Source of the DNA: Chitinophagaceae bacterium
GTDB taxonomy: Bacteria > Bacteroidota > Bacteroidia > Chitinophagales > Chitinophagaceae
Reading direction: 5' to 3'
NCBI GenBank assembly: GCA_017307755.1
Contig: JAFKGQ010000011.1
Span: forward strand, 186,001 to 250,000
Length of the DNA: 64,000 nucleotides
Part shown: positions 1 through 8,131 of the stretch, in pieces
Numbering within the stretch: the first letter of the stretch is position 1
Layout: each line of letters starts with the position of its first letter
Position numbers and translations under genes: made by a program
Notes under the pieces: generated by a model
What the model was told of the DNA's origin: nothing
The model's database searches: none
What the model saw: the letters and a program-made list of their open reading frames with translations, nothing else

Positions 1-55
1 TTTCTTCAGACCAATTTGGTAAGTTTGTTACATGAGCGGCAACTACTATATCGAT

Positions 56-199
56 TCATTTACAGAATTCACTCCTTTCTGCCGTGAACTCTACTGTATT
101 TCCAATTTTAAGGACTTCAGCACCTGTACTCAAGCCTAGTCTGCTAACCTGGCTTTTTTCCCCTACTGACAAATAATTATCCCTGTACAAAAAATCGTG
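56..199 (-). pseudogene. Possible C-terminal gene fragment
   Basis: The minus strand carries a short open stretch of about 48 codons, ending in TGA at 56-58 and closed upstream by an in-frame TAG. Its peptide looks protein-like (for example LSTGAEVLKIGNTVEF) and ends ERSEFCK. There is no ATG start, and the upstream side is occupied by the plus-strand gene starting at 202. It may be a leftover C-terminus of a degraded gene or a chance reading. No family was recognised. Confidence 0.25.
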
Positions 200-201
200 C
201 T

Positions 202-732
202 ATGTCACATCTAATGATTGCATTGATCATTGTGTTAACAATTATAATCATCCCTTTAATACTTGTCATCATGCATAACCATCAATTAAAAACAAGAAAA
301 GACAGCATCCTCTCCTTTTTTAGAAAAGTTGCGTTTGTTCATAACTTTTCCTTTACAGGCCAGGAAATATTACGCGATATGGCCCTCGGTCTGGACGGCC
401 CAAAAAGAAAAGTACTGATAGTGGAAGAAAGAAATAAAAATTACGACAGCCACATTATTGACCTGTCGGAAGTAAGTACCTGCAAAGTAAAAAAGGTATA
501 TGCCGCGATAGATATCACTAGCTATAAAAAGAACAGACCCGAAGAATACCTGAAGTCTATAGCGCTTGAATTTGAGTTTAAGACAGACAGGTCACCCGTT
601 GCAGCCTGCTTCTTCAGGAATGAGAGCAATGGCCTCTATGAAATAAAAGAGTTGGAGGCAAGGGTCAGGAACTGGGAAGCGATGCTATCAAAGATGCTGC
701 AGAAAAAAATATATTCTTCATCTCTTAATTAA
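202..732 (+). CDS. Hypothetical membrane-anchored protein, 176 aa
   Basis: I do not recognise this family. The protein begins with a strongly hydrophobic segment (about residues 4-25) and then a basic stretch, as in a single N-terminal membrane anchor with a cytoplasmic body. The remaining 150 residues are charged and look soluble, with alternating strands and a C-terminal helix around residues 148-172. The stop codon lies 5 nt before the Gre-domain gene on the same strand, so the two probably form one transcript. The ATG at 202 is the only good start. Function cannot be inferred; the anchor itself is the clearest observation. Confidence 0.6.
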   Translation: MSHLMIALIIVLTIIIIPLILVIMHNHQLKTRKDSILSFFRKVAFVHNFSFTGQEILRDMALGLDGPKRKVLIVEERNKNYDSHIIDLSEVSTCKVKKVYAAIDITSYKKNRPEEYLKSIALEFEFKTDRSPVAACFFRNESNGLYEIKELEARVRNWEAMLSKMLQKKIYSSSLN

Positions 733-737
733 TTGTC

Positions 738-1130
738 ATGCAACAGATAAAAGATCCTCTTATACTTAGGAAAGATGATTATCAGGTACTCGTCTCTTTT
801 CTAAAAGACGGGCGATATGCGCGTCGTATTGATGCCAGGAATATAACAGATCTCGAGAGCGAATTAAGAAAAGCCACATTGGTAAACAAAGACGAATTCC
901 CCGATGATGTGGTCCGCCTGAACTCAAAAATAAAAATAAAAGAATCCGGCAAGGAGAATGTAATGGAGCTTATACTTGTGACCCCGGACAAGGCGGATAT
1001 AAAAGAAAGAAAAATTTCTGTCCTTGCACCCATCGGCACCGCCGTCATAGGTTTTAAAAAAGGCAAAACCATCATCTGGGAGGTGCCGGGCGGGGAAAAA
1101 AGGTTCACGATCATGGAAGTGACTAATTAA
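738..1130 (+). CDS. GreA/GreB C-terminal-domain protein (Rnk-like)
   Basis: This small protein of 130 residues matches the layout of Rnk-like or stand-alone GreA/GreB C-terminal-domain proteins. It has a short helical N-terminus followed by an FKBP-like beta domain, seen in the segments LILVTPDKAD, ISVLAPIGTAVIGF and KGKTIIWEVPGGEKRF. Family members bind RNA polymerase near the secondary channel and modulate elongation or compete with Gre factors. It lacks the long N-terminal coiled coil of true GreA, so it is not expected to stimulate transcript cleavage. It sits 5 nt behind the membrane-anchored hypothetical gene and converges on the SPFH gene with a one-base gap. Confidence 0.75.
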   Translation: MQQIKDPLILRKDDYQVLVSFLKDGRYARRIDARNITDLESELRKATLVNKDEFPDDVVRLNSKIKIKESGKENVMELILVTPDKADIKERKISVLAPIGTAVIGFKKGKTIIWEVPGGEKRFTIMEVTN

Positions 1131-1131
1131 C

Positions 1132-1986
1132 CTATTTGTCACCAATACTATTCAACATCATCGACTTTCCGTCAGTAATAATGACTTTCGCATTGGGTGA
1201 CTTCACGAGCTCTTTTGTCACTTCGATACTTTTATATTTCAACAATCGGTCCGTCAGCGACGAATTAATGATAATCTGATAGTTCTTGATCGCATTCGCG
1301 TCGATCTGCATCATTAATGAGTCGCTTTTTTGTTTCTCGATCGCAAACTTTAATTCTTTCTCCCTGGTTTCTATATCAAAATCCTGCTGCTTTCTTTTTG
1401 TCTGCAATTCGACAGTCATTTGCTTGGCTATCTGCTCTGCCTTGGCATTGTTCTCTATCGCATGCATCACTTCAGTCGGCATATCGATGTCTTTCACCAG
1501 CACATCGTCCAGGACAATTCCATAGGGCGATATAGCGTCCCTCAGCTTGTCTTCTATATTTTTTTCGATCGTTTCCCGCTCGCCAAGCAGGTCTATCGCG
1601 GTATATTTCATCGTATATTCTCTGACGATAGCCATAAAATTGTTGACGACGATCTTATGCCCGTAATCCATTCCGACATTGGTATAAATTTCAGGCGCAG
1701 CTTCGGGTTTGATGTGATATAGGACCGTTAGGTCTACCTTTACTTCAAGCCCTTCCTTGGTTGGCGGGCTCATGACAGTGGAGAACTCGGTTATGCGCGT
1801 ATTGAATTTCCGGATCTTTGATACAAATGGGTTGTAATGATGACGCCCTTGTGTTAAAATACCCGGTTTTATCACGCCTCTTTGAACCTTGAAGCCTACT
1901 TCTCCCGGGTTAATGGTTTTACAACTTACGGTGGCTATAGCAAACAATATAACCACACCGGTGCAGGTAGTAAATGTGTTTCTCAT
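1132..1986 (-). CDS. SPFH/prohibitin-family protein with lipoprotein-like N-terminus
   Basis: The 284-residue product has an SPFH (stomatin/prohibitin/flotillin/HflK) domain from about residue 25 to 190. It starts with the typical INPGEVGFKV strand and contains the VKVDLTVLYHIKPE segment. A long charged helix follows (about 195-245: KRKQQDFDIETREKELKFAIEKQ, with the usual Glu/Lys coiled-coil pattern). The N-terminus is a hydrophobic signal ending at a cysteine (TVSC, around residue 22), so it may be a lipoprotein or a signal-anchored protein. Prohibitin-like proteins form membrane-bound oligomers that scaffold proteases or organise membrane domains. The gene converges with the Gre-domain gene and stands alone on its strand. 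Confidence 0.75.
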   Translation of the reverse strand: MRNTFTTCTGVVILFAIATVSCKTINPGEVGFKVQRGVIKPGILTQGRHHYNPFVSKIRKFNTRITEFSTVMSPPTKEGLEVKVDLTVLYHIKPEAAPEIYTNVGMDYGHKIVVNNFMAIVREYTMKYTAIDLLGERETIEKNIEDKLRDAISPYGIVLDDVLVKDIDMPTEVMHAIENNAKAEQIAKQMTVELQTKRKQQDFDIETREKELKFAIEKQKSDSLMMQIDANAIKNYQIIINSSLTDRLLKYKSIEVTKELVKSPNAKVIITDGKSMMLNSIGDK

Positions 1987-2096
1987 AACCGACAGCTTTT
2001 ATTTTTTTATGGATAGCAACGGCAACGAAGTTAGATCGCCCCTGCGTTAAGCTGTGGTTAAAAGGATACCTGTATTTGCTAACCGTTGGTTAAAAT

Positions 2097-2116
2097 GGGC
2101 TGCCGGATGGCAGCCC
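2097..2116 (-). terminator. Hairpin terminator after the T9SS nuclease gene
   Basis: GGGCTGCC (2097-2104), a four-base loop and GGCAGCCC (2109-2116) form a perfect 8-bp stem. On the minus strand it lies just downstream of the stop at 2127 and is followed by ATTTT, as expected of an intrinsic terminator. T-rich sequence also follows on the plus strand, so it could act in both directions. Confidence 0.7.
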
Positions 2117-2126
2117 GTTAGACTTT

Positions 2127-5100
2127 TTATAGTACCAGCAATTTTGCTGTCGCCACATCTGTGGAGGTGGTCACCTTCACGGTATAGATACCCCGTAACC
2201 CACGCAGACTGACGGGGATCACCGGTGTGCTCGGCAGACCATTCAACTGTCTGACCACCGACCCGTTGCCGTCGATGATCTGTATCAGATACTGGCCGGT
2301 TGCGTTGGACACGATTAGATTGGTCGATCCGATCGCCGGGTTGGGAAGAATGATCACTCTCAGCGGCGGTGCGAAATTCAGGCTGACCGTATCGGAAAGT
2401 GTAGATTTACCTATCGATTCAAATTCCTTCAGCCGGTAGTAGTTGGTACCGGGCAGGGGCAGAAGATCGACAAAACTATAGTCGGTAGTCAGGCCGGTAC
2501 TGTTCTTTGCCGGCACCAGGCCTATCGGCAGGAATAGCCTTCCATCGATGCTTTTTTGCACCTCGAACCATTTGGTATCGTTCTCCGGCGTGGTAGTCCA
2601 CTGCAATAGCGCCTTGCTCCCTTGTTTCACCGCGGTAAAGACCAGCGACGGCTCAGGCTGAGAGCCCGGCGGGGTAAACGAATATTGCGTATATACGGGA
2701 TAGTGGTCGGTCGTCGTAGTGCCGTATTTGGTCACCAGGGTAGCTACATCTGAGCGCACGGTGGCAGATGCGGGCAGATAATACTTACTCATGGAGTCGG
2801 TGATGATGACGTTATCTATCACGCTGGTAAAATTGACGTCGGAATGTTGACCGGCGGGGCTCAACGGTTTGGTCGGGAAGGCGTACAAGGCGGAATCCGT
2901 GATGGTGAATGCGCTCCAGGAGGTAATGGGCGGATTGACACCGGTAGTGATGGTCGTATTGAGGTCATCGTTAAAATCGCCAAGGATCACCACATTGTCC
3001 GTTGGGTATTGCGCTTTTAATAAAGAATCCAGTGCGCGGGCGCCATTGGCGCGACGGTCATAAGCCGTGAGCACGGGCGCGGTATTGGCTTTTGCATGCA
3101 CGTTGATAAATCGGATTGTCCTGGTATTTGTCCCGCCACGGTTGTTGCTCAAGGTCACGTTGGCCGTCAGCATGTAGGGGAATCTGCCGCTGGCCCAATC
3201 ATTATAGTATCGGGTGGAAGGATCCAGCGGGTTGGTCACGCCGAGGGTGAGCAGAGAATCGGTACGTATCACGGATATCTTCGAAGTATTATAGACAAAA
3301 GCCAGCTTTTGCACTGTATTCAGCGAGTCGGCGCCGCCGGGGATCGTGGGATTGGAATAGGACCCGTATTGACCAACTATTTTGGCATAGCCCGGCATGG
3401 TAGCCACGATAGAATCCAGGGCCTGCTCATCACATACCTCTTCCAGGGCGTACAGGTCGGCATGCAGACTGGACAGGACAGTACCAACATTCTTTTTCTG
3501 CAGGGCCTTGTCGGTAGGTCCAAGCGTGAGGTCGGGGGTGCCAAACCAGTTTAGGTTCCAGTTGATCACATTGAGCGTGGAGGCGGGATCGATGCTGTTC
3601 CCCTTGACATTAACGATGGCTATCGAGTCGGAGATGATAACAAGCACCGAGTCGATGTACTGTCTGTTGGCGGCGGATGGTTTAAACTTGATAAACACCG
3701 GTACCTGCATGTTATTAGCTACAGCCGCGCTCAGTAATATCGAGTCACTAAAGTGTACACTGTCTGTCGAGACACTAAAATTGCCCGTGGAAGTGATTTT
3801 AATACCAGAGACAAGGTCATTCCCCGTGACGATCAGTTTCCGCGTTGCCGACGCGCCGGCTGCCGCATACCCAAATTCCAGGCTGTTCGTGCTAAGGTTA
3901 AGACTTGGCGGCGGCGGGGTCGGCGAATTGATCAGACTGACATCGTCGAGTGTCCAGCGGGAGCCGTCCTGCGTAGTAGATGTATAGACAAAGGCAATGT
4001 ATACGCTCGTATCCTTAAAGGCGGACAGGTTGATATTGGCCGACAGGGTCCAGACGTCGGATGCCTGACTGGGGAATTTTCCGTTCAGGTCTGTCCAGTG
4101 AGCAAGGGTGGGATCGCCCGAACCCGCATAGTCGGTGGATATTTTCAGCGTCAACGGGGCGCCGGCAAAGGCATTACGGCTCCAATAGTTCAACAAGGGG
4201 TATGTCGTTCCGTTGAGATTAAACTTCGGTGTGATCAGCCAATCCTCGTTGGTATGGTTGGCGCCACCGGCAAATCCGTTGATCTGTACGGCGTGTCCAA
4301 AAGGCGTGGTTCCCGTAGGTGCGGAGCTGTCCCTGCCAAAAACAGTGCAATCCCATACCTGGGCGCCCGATACGCTAAAGGCAGTGAACCCGTTGGGCAG
4401 TAAGCCGCTGCCCAGACAACTGTCAAAGCTGGTGATGAAGGGCAGTGTTTGGGCGATGGTATTGTTAAAGGTGCTAAAAGTCCAGGCCCCATTGGTCGTC
4501 AGCCCCGGGAAGCCGTTGCCAAAGACATCCACGAATGCCCCTGACGATATACGGATCGAGTAGGTGTTGCCACCGGATAAGGGCAGCCGGAAAACGACGG
4601 AATCATTACTGACCACAATGCGGTCGTCGCTGATGGAGATGGGCGTGCCATCCACTGAATTAGTCACCAGGGTGACGCTGCCGCTGCCCTTGACTACGGG
4701 TTTGGTCAATACCAGCACAGGGATAATGCTGGACGGGATATTAGTAGCGTTGTTGACAGGTACGAGGGTCTGCACCAGGGGCGGCGCCGTCGTAAAGGTG
4801 CTGTTCCTGGGGATAGGCGTGCCCGCCACGAAATCGACAGAGTTATTATTAGTATCGTGTCCGTCCGGGGTACGCTTGTCCGCCGTGGAATTTGTCAGCA
4901 CAGGTGCAGGGGCGCCCTCAAAACCCGTAGCTGTTGGTCCATAGCCCACCAGGTCGATGACGGTGGGGCCGGAAGGATTGGCGCCTGTTTGCGCTGCGGT
5001 GGAATTACTCAGAAGGATTTTTCCGGTAGTGGCGCTCATATTTATACCGCCTGTGACGTCCGGATTGGGCAGCGGCGTGCTGGGTGAAGCGCCGGCCGAT

Positions 5101-6236
5101 TCCCCCACAAGAAAGTATCCATGGGGAGGAATGGTTCCGGTCAGGGGCGTCACCTGCCAGGAAGCTCCGGTTGCGGCGGCATATTGGACTGACCAGCCCG
5201 TGAGGTTCACCGTCGTATCGTCATCGTTGAAAAGCTCGATAAAATCATTGGAAAAGACAGACCCGGAGTTACCGCCGCCGCCATAGACCTGGTTCACGAC
5301 GACTTTTGCGGGGGACGCTGTCACGGCGCCGGAAAGCGTCACTGTTTGCGAGTCGGCTCCCGCGGAATGCAATGTCAGAAGACCGCTGACCACCCCTGCC
5401 GGTGCGCCGGCCGCAAGCCTTACCAGGATGGGTGTGTCGGTCACCGACCCGCCATGCTGCGGGAACGTGAGAGAAGAGAAGAACACATTGCCGTCCCTGG
5501 AGATCTCATAGCCCGGGGAAACAGCCGCTGTTACATCGGCCGTCAGATTAGCGCCGCCAATGGTCACCGTTTGCGCAGACGATGCATTGCCCGCTGCCGT
5601 CGCGAACGCCAGCGCCGAAGGGGTCACCCTTAAACTGGGCACCGGCACATTTCCCGACGTAGCGGCAAATACGCTCAGATCGTCGATACGCCAGTTAGCG
5701 GTATTTTTCGACGCATTGCCTGCGCCATTATAAGCATATATCCGTATGGTGATCGCCTGTCCCGTCACACCTATAATAGATGTCGCATTGGATACGAACG
5801 TCCATGTACTGTTGTTAGTCAGCGTGGAGGAGGCAGCCGCCGTGGTAAAATTGTCAAGGCTGGTGCGGATGTCATAAGCTTGAGGCCCGGTACTGGTAGA
5901 CCGGCTTCCAAAATTGATCTGACTGACCGTGATGGCCACACCCGCGGCAGGTGTCAGCGTCCACTCGAAATAAGTAGTGGTGTCCGGTCTGAAAGACCCT
6001 ACATTAGCCGCGGCGCCGGCATTATTACCACCGGTAGCGCCGGTATAACCCGACGAGGCAGAGGTAGTGGTCAGCAGCGCGGTAGTACCGTTGTTGTTAC
6101 CCTGTGAAACCGCCGAGACGGTAACCCCGGCAGGGATGCCGGACAAAGGGGTGGCGGTGGAAAAATCCCAGGTGATCTGGGCGTAGCTTATGGCGGACAG
6201 GAAAAAGGTCAGGACTAGCAGGTAAAGTTTTCTCAT
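2127..6236 (-). CDS. T9SS-secreted multidomain protein with endonuclease/exonuclease/phosphatase domain
   Basis: This very large exported protein (1369 aa) has a signal peptide ending ISYAQ. The domains in order are: a beta-sandwich region (about 20-200), a repeat-like Ig module (200-305), a lamin-tail domain (about 310-450, FSNDFIELFNDDD), an SbsA-type Ig domain (485-590), a choice-of-anchor-J-like jelly roll (600-780), and an endonuclease/exonuclease/phosphatase domain (about 900-1190). The last keeps the metal and catalytic signatures LEEV, FINVHAK, ILGDFNDD and TTDHYPVY. It ends with a T9SS sorting domain (last 85 residues, ILPNPA, GIYTVKVTT, AKLLVL). The inferred role is a cell-surface or secreted nuclease or phosphodiesterase, perhaps for scavenging extracellular DNA. 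It is transcribed alone and has a strong hairpin downstream. Confidence 0.85.
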   Translation of the reverse strand: MRKLYLLVLTFFLSAISYAQITWDFSTATPLSGIPAGVTVSAVSQGNNNGTTALLTTTSASSGYTGATGGNNAGAAANVGSFRPDTTTYFEWTLTPAAGVAITVSQINFGSRSTSTGPQAYDIRTSLDNFTTAAASSTLTNNSTWTFVSNATSIIGVTGQAITIRIYAYNGAGNASKNTANWRIDDLSVFAATSGNVPVPSLRVTPSALAFATAAGNASSAQTVTIGGANLTADVTAAVSPGYEISRDGNVFFSSLTFPQHGGSVTDTPILVRLAAGAPAGVVSGLLTLHSAGADSQTVTLSGAVTASPAKVVVNQVYGGGGNSGSVFSNDFIELFNDDDTTVNLTGWSVQYAAATGASWQVTPLTGTIPPHGYFLVGESAGASPSTPLPNPDVTGGINMSATTGKILLSNSTAAQTGANPSGPTVIDLVGYGPTATGFEGAPAPVLTNSTADKRTPDGHDTNNNSVDFVAGTPIPRNSTFTTAPPLVQTLVPVNNATNIPSSIIPVLVLTKPVVKGSGSVTLVTNSVDGTPISISDDRIVVSNDSVVFRLPLSGGNTYSIRISSGAFVDVFGNGFPGLTTNGAWTFSTFNNTIAQTLPFITSFDSCLGSGLLPNGFTAFSVSGAQVWDCTVFGRDSSAPTGTTPFGHAVQINGFAGGANHTNEDWLITPKFNLNGTTYPLLNYWSRNAFAGAPLTLKISTDYAGSGDPTLAHWTDLNGKFPSQASDVWTLSANINLSAFKDTSVYIAFVYTSTTQDGSRWTLDDVSLINSPTPPPPSLNLSTNSLEFGYAAAGASATRKLIVTGNDLVSGIKITSTGNFSVSTDSVHFSDSILLSAAVANNMQVPVFIKFKPSAANRQYIDSVLVIISDSIAIVNVKGNSIDPASTLNVINWNLNWFGTPDLTLGPTDKALQKKNVGTVLSSLHADLYALEEVCDEQALDSIVATMPGYAKIVGQYGSYSNPTIPGGADSLNTVQKLAFVYNTSKISVIRTDSLLTLGVTNPLDPSTRYYNDWASGRFPYMLTANVTLSNNRGGTNTRTIRFINVHAKANTAPVLTAYDRRANGARALDSLLKAQYPTDNVVILGDFNDDLNTTITTGVNPPITSWSAFTITDSALYAFPTKPLSPAGQHSDVNFTSVIDNVIITDSMSKYYLPASATVRSDVATLVTKYGTTTTDHYPVYTQYSFTPPGSQPEPSLVFTAVKQGSKALLQWTTTPENDTKWFEVQKSIDGRLFLPIGLVPAKNSTGLTTDYSFVDLLPLPGTNYYRLKEFESIGKSTLSDTVSLNFAPPLRVIILPNPAIGSTNLIVSNATGQYLIQIIDGNGSVVRQLNGLPSTPVIPVSLRGLRGIYTVKVTTSTDVATAKLLVL

Positions 6237-6353
6237 GTATCAAAACTATCCGGAAAACGGGGCCCGGCAAGGTTTTGAATTTGAAGAAATTATTAATTAA
6301 TAAAAACCGGTCGTTCTGATAAAAAATCAGTAACTTATATCCTGGTTTGAACT

Positions 6354-6827
6354 ATGAAACTTTTCCTGGCGATACTTTTCTCGATGACTATACTTGGCGC
6401 GTCCGCCCAGACGTACTTGCCCGTCCCCACCCCCTCTTTTAACAACAGCGATCTGAAGAACAAATGGCAGCTACGGCCGTTTGCCAGTCTCTCGGCGGGA
6501 TATATTTTTTTAAATGGAGGGATTTCTTATCTGTCTGCACCCATGGGATTGGCCCTCTATCGCCCGCTGAATACGAACTGGACGGCTTATGGCGCTGCCA
6601 CAGTCACACCGACGTTTTTCAACATCAATCGCCTGTCTGCCCTTCCGATAAACGATCCGAATTATCACGGTTATCCCTTCTCGGGAGTAAATGGCCTTGG
6701 CCTTACTCCCGGCGTCCAAGGCGGCTTGATCTACACCAATGATGCAAAAACTTTCTCCATCTCGGGCAGTGTGCGCTTTGAAAAGAGCAATTATCCCGTT
6801 TACTATCCGTCCAATAGGCTTAAATAA
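6354..6827 (+). CDS. Exported hypothetical protein, 157 aa
   Basis: A clear signal peptide (cleavage after GASAQ, residue 19) precedes about 138 residues rich in aromatic residues and glycine, with alternating hydrophobic strands (RPFASLSAGYIFLNGG, FSISGSVRFEKSN). This pattern fits a small outer-membrane or periplasmic beta protein. I cannot name the family. It is divergent from the T9SS nuclease gene (117-bp gap) and convergent with the cupin gene (11-bp gap). The C-terminus does not end in the aromatic residue usual for an integrated barrel, so it may be periplasmic. Confidence 0.65.
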   Translation: MKLFLAILFSMTILGASAQTYLPVPTPSFNNSDLKNKWQLRPFASLSAGYIFLNGGISYLSAPMGLALYRPLNTNWTAYGAATVTPTFFNINRLSALPINDPNYHGYPFSGVNGLGLTPGVQGGLIYTNDAKTFSISGSVRFEKSNYPVYYPSNRLK

Positions 6828-6838
6828 ATATCTCCTGC

Positions 6839-7339
6839 TTAGTCCAGGAAATCCGGCGGAAACACTTCCTGCCCGTATTTTTTGGCAATAGCTGTCAGTT
6901 TCTCTATGGAATCTTTATCCATCGGTGGCGGAGGCAGATATTTCCCAATCGCTACAGGCTTCCCTATTTCCTGAAAAAAAGCATCAAGCCCGGCAGGAAC
7001 GACCAGACATAGCAAGTGTGCAGGACGGTCGGTATTGTTCTTAAAATAATGGACAACCCCACCCTTCGGTATATTTACAAACGAGCCTTTACCCGCTTGA
7101 TATGTGCCATATTCCGATCTCACAGTGATCTCCCCATCAATGACATAAAATGACTCCTCGATCTGGGCATGAGAATGTGGTCCGGAGCCGCCTCCCGGTG
7201 GGATGAGCATATCAATAACTGTAAAGGCGCCCCTGGTCTGATCACCACCCACCAGGATCCTGTACGTATCGCCAACCACGGAAACAGTAACGCCTTCGTT
7301 GGCGCCTACTGCAATAGGGCTCGATTTTTTATTTTCCAT
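6839..7339 (-). CDS. Cupin-domain protein
   Basis: The protein has 166 residues with a single conserved beta-barrel cupin. Motif 1 is seen in the G-S-G-P-H-S-H-x-x-x-E-E-S-F segment (about residues 52-66) with two His and Glu metal ligands. Motif 2 appears around IPKGGVVHYFKN (about residues 90-101) with the third His. Such small cupins bind Fe, Mn or Zn and act as dioxygenases, isomerases or storage-like binding proteins; the substrate here is unknown. It begins 3 bases after the isochorismatase-family gene on the same strand, so the two almost certainly form an operon and may act on related small molecules. Confidence 0.85.
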   Translation of the reverse strand: MENKKSSPIAVGANEGVTVSVVGDTYRILVGGDQTRGAFTVIDMLIPPGGGSGPHSHAQIEESFYVIDGEITVRSEYGTYQAGKGSFVNIPKGGVVHYFKNNTDRPAHLLCLVVPAGLDAFFQEIGKPVAIGKYLPPPPMDKDSIEKLTAIAKKYGQEVFPPDFLD

Positions 7340-7342
7340 ATG

Positions 7343-7945
7343 TTAATCAAATTTTCCAATGATTGGAATTACATCTTCAGCCAGGATCTTTACAGCCTTG
7401 GCCCCGTCCTCGGATTCCCAGCTGGACACCAATTCGGCAATAAATTGGTTGATCGCGGTGGTACGTACGCCTGCCTTTTCCCAGCTACTACGGGCTACAT
7501 CATCCGCAATTTTTGTTGGTGAGCCACCCGCATCGATCACAACCAACACCTGAAACCCCTCTTCGGTCATAGATATGGCAGGATAAACGATACAGACATC
7601 GTTGGTCAATCCAGCCATAATTACATTTTTTCTGCCATTTGCAGCTTTCAATACAGCATTCTTATAATTGGGGTCATGCCAGGCATTGGTAACCCCAGTG
7701 CGTTGTACACGATGTTCGTGTTCTTCCGGTAGGATTGCTTGTAATTCCGGGATTATCGGCCCCTGAAAACGGTCTTCCAGGCTGCTGGTAAGGACAACGG
7801 GGATATTAAATGCTTTGGCAATTTTTGCTAACGCTACGGTCCGGCCGACAATCATTTCTTTTGGACGGCTAACGGCAAAATTCAAAGTTCCAACCTGATG
7901 GTCGATCAGTAACATTACTGAATCTTCCTTTTTGAAATATTTCAT
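7343..7945 (-). CDS. Isochorismatase-family hydrolase
   Basis: This 200-residue cysteine hydrolase has the family signature. The aspartate lies in MLLIDHQVG near the N-terminus, a lysine-type base is placed in the central part, and the nucleophile Cys is in LTNDVCIVYP, preceded by NVIMAGLTND. Family members hydrolyse isochorismate, nicotinamide or carbamoyl-type amides; the closest look is the YcaC-like hydrolase of unknown substrate. I start at the ATG at 7943-7945 (MKYFKKEDSV), which matches the family N-terminus. The reading frame is open upstream to 8014, but that region holds a palindromic operator-like site. It is the first gene of an operon with the cupin. Confidence 0.85.
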   Translation of the reverse strand: MKYFKKEDSVMLLIDHQVGTLNFAVSRPKEMIVGRTVALAKIAKAFNIPVVLTSSLEDRFQGPIIPELQAILPEEHEHRVQRTGVTNAWHDPNYKNAVLKAANGRKNVIMAGLTNDVCIVYPAISMTEEGFQVLVVIDAGGSPTKIADDVARSSWEKAGVRTTAINQFIAELVSSWESEDGAKAVKILAEDVIPIIGKFD

Positions 7946-7995
7946 GACCCAAAATTTAAGTTTTGCGCCAAAAGTAGTTTTGCCGTTCTCTTTAA

Positions 7996-8024
7996 AATAG
8001 TCCGATCGGACCAAAAAATAGTCC
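7996..8024 (-). promoter_or_regulatory. Candidate operator upstream of isochorismatase-cupin operon
   Basis: A perfect 12-bp palindrome GTCCGATCGGAC sits at 8000-8011. The octamer AATAGTCC occurs at 7996-8003 and again at 8017-8024, exactly 21 bp apart, two helical turns. The site lies 50-80 bp upstream of the chosen hydrolase start, where a repressor would act. Similar sites near such hydrolases are often bound by HxlR- or MarR-type regulators, but no such regulator is encoded in this window. Confidence 0.45.
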
Positions 8025-8131
8025 AGTCAGATACCGGGCCGTATCGCATGCAGTAAAAATTTGACTATCTTACGCGATAAACCAGTAGCTGATCAAATAT
8101 CGTCACAAAAGTTTATCTCCGCTAAGTACAT

